64,000 bases of DNA, taken from JBMNGG01 sp050949705. GTDB lineage: Bacteria; Bacillota; Thermosediminibacteria; Thermosediminibacterales; Tepidanaerobacteraceae. Below the pieces are notes generated by a model. That model made no database searches. It was not told the DNA's origin and saw only the letters and a program-made list of their open reading frames with translations. Numbering within the stretch: the stretch's first letter is position 1; each line of letters begins with the position of its first letter. Location of the stretch: assembly GCA_050949705.1 (NCBI GenBank), contig JBMNGG010000005.1:1-64000 (forward strand). The letters are read 5' to 3'. The position numbers and the translations under genes are program-made. Of this stretch, positions 1-7,341 are shown piece after piece.

Positions 1-275
1 GCGTCAATGGCCCCGGTTCGGTTATATATTTCAAGGGCACCACCGACAACCAGTATGAGTATTACAAGATTAGCAGAATCCTTAATACCATAAGGAATGG
101 CTCGGAATATGTTGAATAAGTTGTTAAAATTGAATTCATTTCTAGGTAGTGGCGTGTAAACACCATCTTCTAAAATACCTGGAGTAATAAGGAAGGTTAA
201 TAGTCCACATACAATTACTACATAAAATATGATCACAAAAGGATTGATAGAAAGCGGTTTATTACTTTTTTTCAT
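1..275 (-). CDS. YfcC/DcuC-family membrane carrier, N-terminal part
   Basis: The gene runs off the left edge of the window; about 91 N-terminal residues are visible. After a basic start (MKKSNKPLS) there is a hydrophobic helix, a polar loop ending in a YTPLPRNEF-like stretch, then NIFRAIPYGIKDSANLVILIL and a second helix. This pattern fits the YfcC/C4-dicarboxylate anaerobic carrier family, whose members are often placed beside peptidases and amino-acid catabolic genes. The start is ATG with a GAGAGGTG ribosome site. It is the last visible gene of the sigma-54-associated cluster, so transport of an amino acid, dipeptide or organic acid is likely. The family call is fairly secure; the substrate is unknown. 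Confidence 0.7.
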   Translation of the reverse strand, partial: MKKSNKPLSINPFVIIFYVVIVCGLLTFLITPGILEDGVYTPLPRNEFNFNNLFNIFRAIPYGIKDSANLVILILVVGGALEIYNRTGAID

Positions 276-345
276 TTTAACACCTCTCAATCTACAAGAT
301 TAGAAAACATTAACAGTCCATAGTCTCACAAAATGGTAAGCATAT

Positions 346-1549
346 TTATTTAGCTTGATTTGCCAATGCCAAGGTTAAGGCCAGATAACCTAGTACGCCT
401 TTTTGCATCATATCTATATCAATGTTGTCTTCAGTAGTATGGCATAACTTGATTTTTGCAGGAGAAAAACCTATGCATTTAACACCTTTTGCAGCATAAT
501 GGCCGGTATCTGTTGCAAAAGCCCATGGTTTAGTCTTAACCGAATGTCCAAAAACATCTTCTAAGGTCTTTTTGCAAAGTTTCACATAAGGCTCCTCCGG
601 ACTTACACTAAAGGGGGGCTCTCCCTGATATCCCTCTCCCTTAAATCCTGTATATGTTGTCAGTGGAAAGTAAAGAGGTCTTAGGTCAACTTGGATTCCA
701 TCTATTTTGCAGCGGTCAATAACCTCTTGAATCTTGCCAAGTGCAATCTCCTCAGTATCACTTGTAGACTGACGATAGTCAATGTAAACTACTACTTCAT
801 TAGGAATGATATTAGTCCCTTTCTCAGATGAATTTATATTAGTAACTGACATTGTAGAAGAACCAAACAACTCATCTTTTCCCATTTCTACAGTCTTTAA
901 TTCAGTTAGGAATTTGCCTAGAAAATCAAAAGGATTCTTACCAACATTGGGCATGGAAGCATGACAAGATTTGCCTGTTATCGTTACAACAGCACAGAAT
1001 CTTCCTCTACAACCTATAGCCAGATCGTTTTCTGTAGCCTCTCCTATGATTGCATAATCTGTAAGTTTATAATTATCACGTGTCTGCATCATGGCACCGA
1101 ATCCTGCTATTTCCTCAGAGACAACACCGGCTACAACAATATCTCCTTTAGGCAATAAGCCGGCCTCTTTCAGCATTATGGGTGTATAAACTTGAATTGC
1201 GAAAGTCCCTTTGGTATCAGAAGCACCCCTGCCCCATATTTTACCTTCAGCAATAGCTCCACTATATGGGGGGTATTTCCATTTTGAAGGGATCGCCTTC
1301 ATCGACCACATCAAGATGGCAATTTAACATGACGGAACTTCCACCACCTGTGCCTTTGACAGTGCCAAAAACACTTCCATAAGCATCTACAACTACTTCA
1401 TCATAACCCAGTGCCTTCATTTTATCTACTGTGTACTGAGCCATTTCGCCTTCTTGAGTGGACTGGGAATTGATTTGAATCATCTCAGAAGCAGTCTGAA
1501 CTATTTCATCTTTATACTTTTTCGCCAGTTCCGCAATTTTTTGGTTCAT
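346..1549 (-). pseudogene. M20 family metallopeptidase/deacylase, frameshifted
   Basis: This is a zinc-dependent M20 (ArgE/DapE/YgeY-like) amidohydrolase of about 400 residues, split into two frames. The first 90 residues (start at 1549, ribosome site GGGAG) hold the metal-binding NCHLDVVDEGDP motif. The other frame continues with KWKYPPYSG, GRGASDTKGT (bridging Asp), VVSEEIAGFG (catalytic Glu pair), IIGEAT and a C-terminal CHTTEDNID (metal His). All motifs are present, and the shift falls at about 1285-1298, next to a short A run and a C run. Losing one base there restores the frame, so a sequencing error is as likely as a true null allele. The gene lies 29 bases downstream of a lyase and probably shares its transcript. 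Its substrate is likely an N-acyl amino acid or small peptide. Confidence 0.8.
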
Positions 1550-1578
1550 ATCAAGTCTCCCTTGCTTAATTATTTTTT

Positions 1579-2775
1579 TTACACTTTCTTAAGTGCCTTG
1601 TCAAACTCCTCAATAATGTCATCAATGTCTTCCAATCCTACAGAAAACCGCAGCTGGCCCATAGGAATTCCTACATTATCCAATTCTTCTGCTGAATAAG
1701 CGCGATGAGAAGTTCTAGCAGGATACGAAATCGTTGTGGTGACACATGCCAAACTGGGAACAAATTTTACACTCTCACACTCTTTTACAAAAGTGCAAGC
1801 ACCCTTCTCGCCATTAGCAATGTTAGCACTGAGCATGCCGCCACAACGCCCTTTGATAAAAAGCTTGTCAGCTCGTGCTTTGTAAGGAGAAGAATCTAAC
1901 CCCGGATAATAAACACGTTCGATTTTAGGATGTTTTTCAAGATACTTGGCAACCTTTAAGGCATTTTCAGAATGCTGTTTCATCCGTAGCTCCAAAGTGC
2001 GCATACTTCTTGCTAAAAGCCATGCATCGAAGGGACTCATAATAGAACCGTAAAGTGTATAGAATCTGCTAATGTGGTCAATGTTTTCTTTATTTGACAT
2101 GACAGCGCCACCAATAATATCACTGTGCCCACACATATATTTTGTTACACTGTAAACAACTATATCAGCACCCATTTTTAGTGGTTGGGCAACAGCCGGT
2201 GTGGCAAAAGTGTTATCAATTATTAATTTGCAGCCATGGGCATGAGCAGACTTGGCTATTGCGGGTATGTCCTCAACCTTCATCAGTGGATTAGAAATGG
2301 TCTCAGTATATATAACTTTAGTATTGGGCCTTATATACTTCTCAATGTTGTCATTATCAAAATCCACAAAGCTTACTTCAACACCGAAACGTGGTAGTTC
2401 ATTTTTAAAATAATCATAAACACCGCCATAGAGAACCGGAGAAGAAATGATGTGGTCACCAGATTGTACTTGAGAAATAATTGTAGTAACGATTGCTGCC
2501 ATACCTGAAGAAAATACCAATGCACCATCACTTTGTTCTGCAGACGCCAAAACCTCTTCTACCCCTTCAATACCAGGGTTTGACATGCGGGAATAAACAT
2601 AACCTTGAGCGGAACCATCATAAACTGCATCCAAAGTAGGTACATCATCGAAAGAAAACACAGAGCTCATGTAAATGGGCATCACTTTTGGAACAGAAAC
2701 TGATTTTGCCACTTTTTTCGCATGGGCATTCCCACCGGTATGCGTCAATCTTGTCATCAAACCCTTTTCTTTCAT
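1579..2775 (-). CDS. Trans-sulfuration family PLP-dependent lyase
   Basis: A Cys/Met-metabolism PLP enzyme (fold type I) of 398 residues, full length for the family. Visible features are YVYSRMSNP near residue 65, FSSGMAA near 95, the Asp of IIDNTFATP (about 187) that contacts the pyridine nitrogen, and the Schiff-base lysine in YSVTKY (about residue 212). The loop that carries a cysteine (LYGC) in methionine gamma-lyase reads LYGG here, so a different C-S lyase or gamma-lyase specificity is possible. The ATG at 2775 is chosen because AGGGGG stands 8 bases before it. It follows a true gamma-lyase homologue by about 160 bases and precedes the M20 gene closely. The role is inferred to be sulfur or hydroxy amino acid breakdown. 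Confidence 0.8.
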   Translation of the reverse strand: MKEKGLMTRLTHTGGNAHAKKVAKSVSVPKVMPIYMSSVFSFDDVPTLDAVYDGSAQGYVYSRMSNPGIEGVEEVLASAEQSDGALVFSSGMAAIVTTIISQVQSGDHIISSPVLYGGVYDYFKNELPRFGVEVSFVDFDNDNIEKYIRPNTKVIYTETISNPLMKVEDIPAIAKSAHAHGCKLIIDNTFATPAVAQPLKMGADIVVYSVTKYMCGHSDIIGGAVMSNKENIDHISRFYTLYGSIMSPFDAWLLARSMRTLELRMKQHSENALKVAKYLEKHPKIERVYYPGLDSSPYKARADKLFIKGRCGGMLSANIANGEKGACTFVKECESVKFVPSLACVTTTISYPARTSHRAYSAEELDNVGIPMGQLRFSVGLEDIDDIIEEFDKALKKV

Positions 2776-2853
2776 TTCTTTAACCCCCTGCAATGATTTA
2801 TTTCATATAAAGAAACAATTCTATTATATAAGCAGTTAATATTAATCGGCCAT

Positions 2854-2869
2854 TTGCCATTACTGGCAA
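2854..2869. promoter_or_regulatory. Inverted repeat TTGCCA-N4-TGGCAA upstream of second lyase
   Basis: A perfect 6+6 dyad with a 4-base spacer lies about 80 bases upstream of the second lyase start, in an otherwise A+T-rich gap between the two lyase genes. It resembles a transcription-factor operator. No T-tract follows, so it is not a terminator. The binding protein is unknown. Confidence 0.4.
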
Positions 2870-2934
2870 CTTATCTTTATTTCTATTTGAAAACAATTAT
2901 ACCATAAAATGTGAGTTTTTGATGTGAAACTTAA

Positions 2935-4131
2935 TTATATATTGCTTTTTACTTTATTTAGGGCTTGATCCAAATCTTCTATTATATCTTCCACGTCTTC
3001 TATACCTACTGAAAGTCTTACTTGACCATCTGTAATTCCTGCCTTTAACCTTTCTTCCCTTGGCACCGGAGAGTGTGTCATTGATGCCGGATGCTGTATC
3101 AGTGAATCTACACATCCAAGACTTACTGCCAAACTTATCATTTTAACGTTGTTCATGAGAATTTTACCTGCTTCAAGACCACCCTTTAATTCAAAACTCA
3201 TCATACCACCAAACCCGTCCATTTGTCTTTTGGCAAGATCATGCTGTGGATGAGATGTAAGCCCCGGATAGTAAACTGCATCAATCGAGGGATGCCTTTC
3301 AAGATATTCAGCAACTTTTTGCGCATTGGCACAGTGCCGATCCATTCGCACTCCCAAGGTCTTAATACCTCTTAACAACAACCATGCATCAAAAGGTGAT
3401 AAAACTCCGCCAAAATCTTTTAGATATGGTATGCGCATAATATCTATCAAATCCTTTGGTCCGATAATTAGTCCTGCAATTACATCCCCATGGCCACCGA
3501 TATACTTGGTAGCACTGTGGACAACTAAATCTGCGCCAAGCTCGATAGGACGTTGAAGATAAGGAGACATGAAAGTATTGTCAACAACTAAACGGGCACC
3601 ATGTTTATGAGCTGTTTCAGCCGTTTTTTTCAAGTCCACCAACTTCATTGTTGGATTTGCAGGGGTTTCAACATATACTACTTTTGTATTAGGTTTAATG
3701 GCTTCTTCTATGTTTTCGATATTTGATGTATCCACCATAGTTACTTCAATCCCATATTGTGGGAGCATTTCATGAATTAGTCCATGGGTACAGCCATATA
3801 GGGTATCACCTGCTACTATGTGGTCACCTTTTTTTAATAAGGTCAAAAGTGCAGTTGAAATAGCAGCCATACCCGAAGCTGTTCCAAGGGCTGCCTGTCC
3901 ACTTTCAAGAGCAGCTATTTTAGCTTCCAGTTCACTTAAAGTTGGATTGCCGAGCCTTGTGTAAATATATCCTGCTTCTTCACCTGCAAATCGGCGTGCA
4001 CCTTGGTCAACATCTTTAAAAACGAAAGTTGAGGTTTGATAGATTGGTGTCATATGAGACCCAGTAACAGGACAGGGTTTTTGACCCGCATGAATTGCTT
4101 TTGAGTTAAAACCTTTTAAATTACTATTCAT
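2935..4131 (-). CDS. mgl: Methionine gamma-lyase
   Basis: A 398-residue PLP-dependent enzyme. The family converts methionine to methanethiol, 2-oxobutyrate and ammonia. The signature cysteine of methionine gamma-lyases is present in TLYGCTHG (Cys about residue 114, next to the catalytic Tyr). The PLP lysine is in VHSATKYIGGHGD (about residue 209), the PLP Asp is in LVVDNTFMSP, and the tetramer-contact motif YTRLGNPT is near residue 57. The start is ATG behind AGGAGG. It is the first gene after the sigma-54 promoter at 4178-4193 and is adjacent to the sigma-54 activator gene, which points to inducible amino-acid catabolism. Cystathionine gamma-lyase activity cannot be excluded from sequence alone. 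Confidence 0.87.
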   Translation of the reverse strand: MNSNLKGFNSKAIHAGQKPCPVTGSHMTPIYQTSTFVFKDVDQGARRFAGEEAGYIYTRLGNPTLSELEAKIAALESGQAALGTASGMAAISTALLTLLKKGDHIVAGDTLYGCTHGLIHEMLPQYGIEVTMVDTSNIENIEEAIKPNTKVVYVETPANPTMKLVDLKKTAETAHKHGARLVVDNTFMSPYLQRPIELGADLVVHSATKYIGGHGDVIAGLIIGPKDLIDIMRIPYLKDFGGVLSPFDAWLLLRGIKTLGVRMDRHCANAQKVAEYLERHPSIDAVYYPGLTSHPQHDLAKRQMDGFGGMMSFELKGGLEAGKILMNNVKMISLAVSLGCVDSLIQHPASMTHSPVPREERLKAGITDGQVRLSVGIEDVEDIIEDLDQALNKVKSNI

Positions 4132-4177
4132 TAGTGTTCCTCCTATTATTCTGTCATATAGTCAGAAATTATATAAA

Positions 4178-4193
4178 TGCAATAAATGTGCCA
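4178..4193 (-). promoter_or_regulatory. Sigma-54 (-24/-12) promoter of the lyase cluster
   Basis: On the minus strand this reads TGGCAC, five bases, TTGCA, matching the RpoN consensus with the required GG-N10-GC spacing. Transcription should start near 4167, about 36 bases before the methionine gamma-lyase ATG. The gene immediately upstream encodes a sigma-54 activator. Confidence 0.85.
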
Positions 4194-4223
4194 ATACTCA
4201 AAAACCGATTGCAATAAGGTTGC

Positions 4224-4239
4224 GGTAAAATAATTTACC
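4224..4239. promoter_or_regulatory. Candidate activator site GGTAAA-N4-TTTACC
   Basis: A perfect palindrome about 40 bases upstream of the -24 element, followed by another GTAAA half site at 4245-4249. TyrR-type HTH domains are known to bind TGTAAA/TTTACA dyads, so this is a reasonable upstream activating site for the neighbouring regulator. The spacing is closer to the promoter than usual. The assignment is inferred. Confidence 0.45.
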
Positions 4240-4245
4240 AAAATG

Positions 4246-4279
4246 TAAAAACCAGTGGTTATTTTACTAACCACTGGTT
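4246..4279 (-). terminator. Terminator of the sigma-54 regulator gene
   Basis: A perfect 12-bp stem, AACCAGTGGTTA (4250-4261) against TAACCACTGGTT (4268-4279), with a 6-base loop, starts 16 bases after the regulator stop codon and is followed on the minus strand by TTTT. Each arm is itself nearly palindromic, so the element might also bind the regulator. Confidence 0.7.
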
Positions 4280-4294
4280 AATATTTTTACCATT

Positions 4295-5860
4295 CTATAT
4301 ATTTCCACTTTCTATACCATATTGTTTCATTTTATTAATTACTGTAGCATGGCTTACCCCTAATGCTCGAGCTGCTTTCCTTATACTATCATATCTTTTT
4401 AAAGCATCATTAATAGCTTTTTTCTCAGTTTCAGCTACCATATCTCGTAAAGTCCTTTGGCTTAACTCATCAGATATGGTTGAAGTCATGAGGTCATTAT
4501 GTTGTAGTATTAAATGATGTGCTTCGATTTTATCAGTGCACAAGTTCATAGCTCTTTCAATTACATTTGCTAATTCTCTTATGTTTCCAGGCCAATTGTA
4601 ATTTACTAATCGTTCCATAGCATCTTCAGTAATTCCTACAATTTTGTTATTCATTTTATATGATAGTTTTTTAATAAATTCACCAGTTAATATTGGAATA
4701 TCTTCCTTTCGTTCTCTTAAAGGCGGTATTATAAGGGGTATAACGTTAAGCCGGTAATAAAGTTCCTCACGAAATTGGCCATTTTTCATTAATTCTTCTA
4801 AATTGCGATTTGTGGCTGCGATTATTCTTACATCAACAGTTAATTCTTCATCCGCTCCCACCCGTCTTATTTTATTATCTTGTAATACTCTCAGCAGTTT
4901 TACCTGAAGATGGGTAGAAAGCTCACCAATCTCGTCAAGAAAAAGCGTGCCTTTGTCAGCATATTTAAAAAGTCCTTGCTTACCACCTTTTTTAGCTCCC
5001 GTAAAAGCCCCCTCTTCATATCCGAAAAGCTCACTCTCTAGAAGAGTATCCGGCAATGCCGCACAATTAATCGGAACAAAAGGCTTATCCCTTCGTGGAC
5101 TGGCCATATGTATAGAACGGGCAAAAAGCTCTTTACCGGTACCACTCTCACCCCTTATCAGCACTGTAGAATCTCCCTTGGCAACAGTTCTGGCAAATTC
5201 CTTTACTTTAATGATTTTTTTACTTTCACCCAATATTTCATCAAATGTTATCATAGGAGGTTGTGTAAAGACATGTACAAGTTCCATAACATTTTCTATA
5301 TCTTTCATTGAAGCCACGGCACCGATAGGGTTTCCATCTTCATCCAGAATCGGTCTGCCTGATGTGATGTAATGAGTTTTTATCTTTTCATTATTAATAA
5401 TCATTTCCTCGTTGTCATAACTCTCACCAGTTTTTACTGTTTTAAGCATCGGAATATCAGAAGAAATAACATCTTCAACTTTCCTGCCAAGGGCATCTTC
5501 AGCTTTAACTCTTAATATCTTTTCCGCTGTGGGGTTAAAAGTTGTGATAACACCTTCTTTATCAATAGCAATTATACCTTCCCCGGTGGCATCAAGCACT
5601 GCTTTTATATGCTTTTCCCGTTTTTCTTGAGGCAAAAGCTTAACTTGACTTACTTCATATACATCTTTTTGAGCCCTAATCTGCTCAATTAATATTGACA
5701 AGGGCAACCGAAAATCACTGTCCATTTTCACACAAATAAGGCTTGGTTCCACTTCCAAAGCCTTTAAATTAACTTTATGACGGAAAAGTATTGTTAAAAT
5801 GTCTAATACCATGCCAATTCTATCTTTTGTGACTATTTTAAGGCGAATCATCTTACTCAA
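4295..5860 (-). CDS. TyrR-like sigma-54-dependent transcriptional activator
   Basis: A bacterial enhancer-binding protein of about 521 residues. An N-terminal ACT domain (about residues 4-75) suggests amino-acid sensing. A PAS domain follows (about 85-190, ATGEGIIAIDKEG). The AAA+ sigma-54 interaction domain has Walker A GESGTGKE (about 237), the sigma-54 contact loop GAFTGA (about 284) and Walker B TLFLDEIGEL. A C-terminal TyrR-type HTH ends in ARALGVSHATVINKMKQYGI. This ACT-PAS-AAA+-HTH order is that of TyrR, but the intact GAFTGA loop shows it can activate sigma-54, which E. coli TyrR does not. The start is probably TTG at 5860, 8 bases after GAGG; ATG at 5851 is the alternative. Its likely target is the adjacent sigma-54 promoter at 4178-4193. 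Confidence 0.9.
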   Translation of the reverse strand: MSKMIRLKIVTKDRIGMVLDILTILFRHKVNLKALEVEPSLICVKMDSDFRLPLSILIEQIRAQKDVYEVSQVKLLPQEKREKHIKAVLDATGEGIIAIDKEGVITTFNPTAEKILRVKAEDALGRKVEDVISSDIPMLKTVKTGESYDNEEMIINNEKIKTHYITSGRPILDEDGNPIGAVASMKDIENVMELVHVFTQPPMITFDEILGESKKIIKVKEFARTVAKGDSTVLIRGESGTGKELFARSIHMASPRRDKPFVPINCAALPDTLLESELFGYEEGAFTGAKKGGKQGLFKYADKGTLFLDEIGELSTHLQVKLLRVLQDNKIRRVGADEELTVDVRIIAATNRNLEELMKNGQFREELYYRLNVIPLIIPPLRERKEDIPILTGEFIKKLSYKMNNKIVGITEDAMERLVNYNWPGNIRELANVIERAMNLCTDKIEAHHLILQHNDLMTSTISDELSQRTLRDMVAETEKKAINDALKRYDSIRKAARALGVSHATVINKMKQYGIESGNI

Positions 5861-5895
5861 GTTTTTCACCTCGACAAATATGATCCTAATCTATA

Positions 5896-5926
5896 GAAAA
5901 AGCCCGGTCATATAAATACCGGGCTT
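5896..5926 (-). terminator. Terminator of the zinc-ribbon gene
   Basis: The stem AAGCCCGGT/ACCGGGCTT (9 bp) with a 9-base loop is followed by T5 on the minus strand. It starts about 12 bases after the zinc-ribbon gene stop and separates that gene from the regulator downstream. Confidence 0.85.
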
Positions 5927-5937
5927 GATTTCCCTTT

Positions 5938-6246
5938 TTAGAATGAATTTTGGGCCGTACGATGATTTTGATAACAATCACTGCAGTATACGGGTCTATC
6001 GTTTCTGGGTTTAAAGGGAACCTGTGTGGCAGCGCCACAATCGGCGCAAACAGCATCGTATAGCTGTCTGTTCTGTCTTCTAAACCCGCCTTCATTCATT
6101 CTTCTTTTACGTGCATCACGGCAAGTTTTACAGCGGCTTGGTTCGTTTTCAAAACCCTTTTCCGCATAGAATTCCTGCTCACCTGCGGTGAAGACGAACT
6201 CATTCCCACACTCTTTACACACTATTGTTTTGTCCTGAAATGCCAT
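5938..6246 (-). CDS. Zinc-ribbon protein (zf-trcl plus CxxC-x17-CxxC)
   Basis: A small protein of 102 residues with two predicted zinc-binding modules. The first (residues 8-45) has VCKECG and CKTCRDARK and matches the probable zinc-ribbon (zf-trcl) family. The second has CADC, exactly 17 residues, then CSDC, the CxxC-x17-CxxC domain. Many basic residues (RKRR, FRRQNRQ) between them suggest nucleic acid contact. Function is not established. The ATG has GAGGGG upstream. It is a single-gene unit: its promoter at 6413-6441 and terminator at 5896-5926 bracket it, with a structured leader of about 160 nt. The family assignment is good; the role is unknown. Confidence 0.85.
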   Translation of the reverse strand: MAFQDKTIVCKECGNEFVFTAGEQEFYAEKGFENEPSRCKTCRDARKRRMNEGGFRRQNRQLYDAVCADCGAATQVPFKPRNDRPVYCSDCYQNHRTAQNSF

Positions 6247-6408
6247 TAAAAAAACCCCTCGCTTTTAAAAAAGTTTATTAGCACTTCCTTAGCTGACCTG
6301 GTCTTTCCCAAAAACGCCGTATACCACTGAGTGATAGACACCCTGGGAGTCGTTTCGCCTACGGCCCTGGCATCGACTTTCAACCACAGACCTAAGTTAT
6401 GCCTTACA
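6247..6408 (-). ncRNA. Structured 5' leader of unknown class
   Basis: About 160 nt transcribed ahead of the zinc-ribbon gene and much richer in G+C than its surroundings. Read on the minus strand it can form a closing helix (CTTAG with CTAAG, then GGTCT with AGACC). It also has an internal hairpin AGTCG...CGACT containing GCC-GTA-GGC, and a second arm TCCC...GGGA containing an imperfect GTGT/ATAC helix. This is a three-way-junction-like fold. I compared it by eye with common riboswitches, SRP RNA and 6S RNA and found no convincing match. It may be an orphan cis-regulatory RNA. Boundaries are approximate. Confidence 0.5.
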
Positions 6409-6412
6409 GTTA

Positions 6413-6441
6413 ATTATAACCGTAAGAGTTGGAAAATGCAA
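6413..6441 (-). promoter_or_regulatory. Sigma-A promoter of the leader/zinc-ribbon unit
   Basis: TTGCAT, 17 bases, TATAAT on the minus strand, immediately downstream of the FliT-like gene stop. The predicted start is near 6406, giving a leader of about 160 nt. Confidence 0.8.
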
Positions 6442-6454
6442 GAAAAATTAAAAA

Positions 6455-6898
6455 TCATTTTTTTGTATCAATAAAAGCTCCATCATAAGAAGCTTTTCCT
6501 ATAAATCCGTACCCCTTTAATGCGTTTCCGGTCTGTTTTAAATGAGATATGTCTTCATTTATTTTCGTAAATAATTCCTTAATACGGACAAGATTTTTTT
6601 CATCCATTTCCTGGATTTTATTCAAAAAGTTTAAAATATTATTATAAACTTTTTTAATTTCACCATTACATTGTAATATTTTTTTTAAAAATACGTGAAA
6701 ATCACCATTAAATAAAGAGTGTAAATTATTATCCACAATTTCAATTTCCTTGATTATTTCTTGTCTATTCTTTAGTAACTCCAAAAGTTTCTCGCTATCT
6801 TCTTCCTCTATTGCACGGGTAATGTCCTGTGTGCACTTATAAAAACATTTTATTTTATCGAGTTTTTCTTGCAATAGGCTTCTTATTTCATTACTCAT
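6455..6898 (-). CDS. FliT/FlgN-like flagellar export chaperone
   Basis: A 147-residue, mostly helical, charged protein (MSNEIRSLLQEKLDKIKCFY; ALKGYG near the end). The sequence is not diagnostic alone. However, its size, coiled-coil character and position directly after fliS match the FliT/FlgN-like chaperones that Firmicutes carry at the end of the fliD-fliS unit. The ATG at 6898 is preferred because GGGAGAGG precedes it; an earlier in-frame ATG at 6940 overlaps fliS and lacks a ribosome site. The function, chaperoning FliD or hook-associated proteins in the cytoplasm, is inferred from context. Confidence 0.6.
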   Translation of the reverse strand: MSNEIRSLLQEKLDKIKCFYKCTQDITRAIEEEDSEKLLELLKNRQEIIKEIEIVDNNLHSLFNGDFHVFLKKILQCNGEIKKVYNNILNFLNKIQEMDEKNLVRIKELFTKINEDISHLKQTGNALKGYGFIGKASYDGAFIDTKK

Positions 6899-6932
6899 AT
6901 TGCCTCTCCCAAAGAAATTTCCAGCACAATTT

Positions 6933-7310
6933 TTATGCATTGTTCTTATGTAAACTAATTAAGGCTTGATTCCAAGTATCCTTGAGTTCTACTAATATTG
7001 ATAGAACTGAATCCAGTACTTTTACATCTTTTTTTACATTGGCATCAACTAACTGCCTGTACAAAAAGTTATACATATCTGATAAGTTTTCCGATACATC
7101 ATAACTCATGTCCAAACTCTGGTCCAGCTCAGTAATGATATCCTGAGCCCTGGTAAGGTTATAATTGGCAGCAGCCATATTCTTTTCTTCAATATCTTTT
7201 CGAGCTAGTTTAACAAATTTTATTGCTCCTTCAAAGAGCATTATCATCAAACGCTCAGGGGAAGCTGACATTATTGAATTATATTGGTACTGTTGATAAG
7301 CATTTATCAT
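6933..7310 (-). CDS. fliS: Flagellin export chaperone FliS
   Basis: 125 residues, the standard FliS length. The N-terminus (MINAYQQYQYNSIMSASPE) and LMIMLFEGAIKF are characteristic, followed by the four-helix bundle with YNLTRAQDIITEL and MYNFLYRQLVDAN. FliS binds the C-terminus of newly made flagellin, prevents its polymerisation in the cytoplasm and delivers it to the FlhA export gate. It follows fliD by about 30 bases and is in the same transcript as flaG, fliD and the FliT-like gene. Confidence 0.95.
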   Translation of the reverse strand: MINAYQQYQYNSIMSASPERLMIMLFEGAIKFVKLARKDIEEKNMAAANYNLTRAQDIITELDQSLDMSYDVSENLSDMYNFLYRQLVDANVKKDVKVLDSVLSILVELKDTWNQALISLHKNNA

Positions 7311-7341
7311 GTAAAAAAGACCCCCTTTTCTTATAGCAGAA

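Noticed and set aside
2794..2934. A second sigma-54 promoter before the second lyase
   Set aside because: No GG-N10-GC pairing with the required flanks is present in the gap.
5886..6095. Minus-strand frame overlapping the zinc-ribbon gene and its terminator
   Set aside because: It overlaps a better supported gene in another frame and runs through the terminator.
6247..6300. Resemblance to SRP RNA (CCAGGTCAG and GGAAG blocks)
   Set aside because: The GGAA tetraloop and following conserved AGCAGC are missing, so the match is probably chance.
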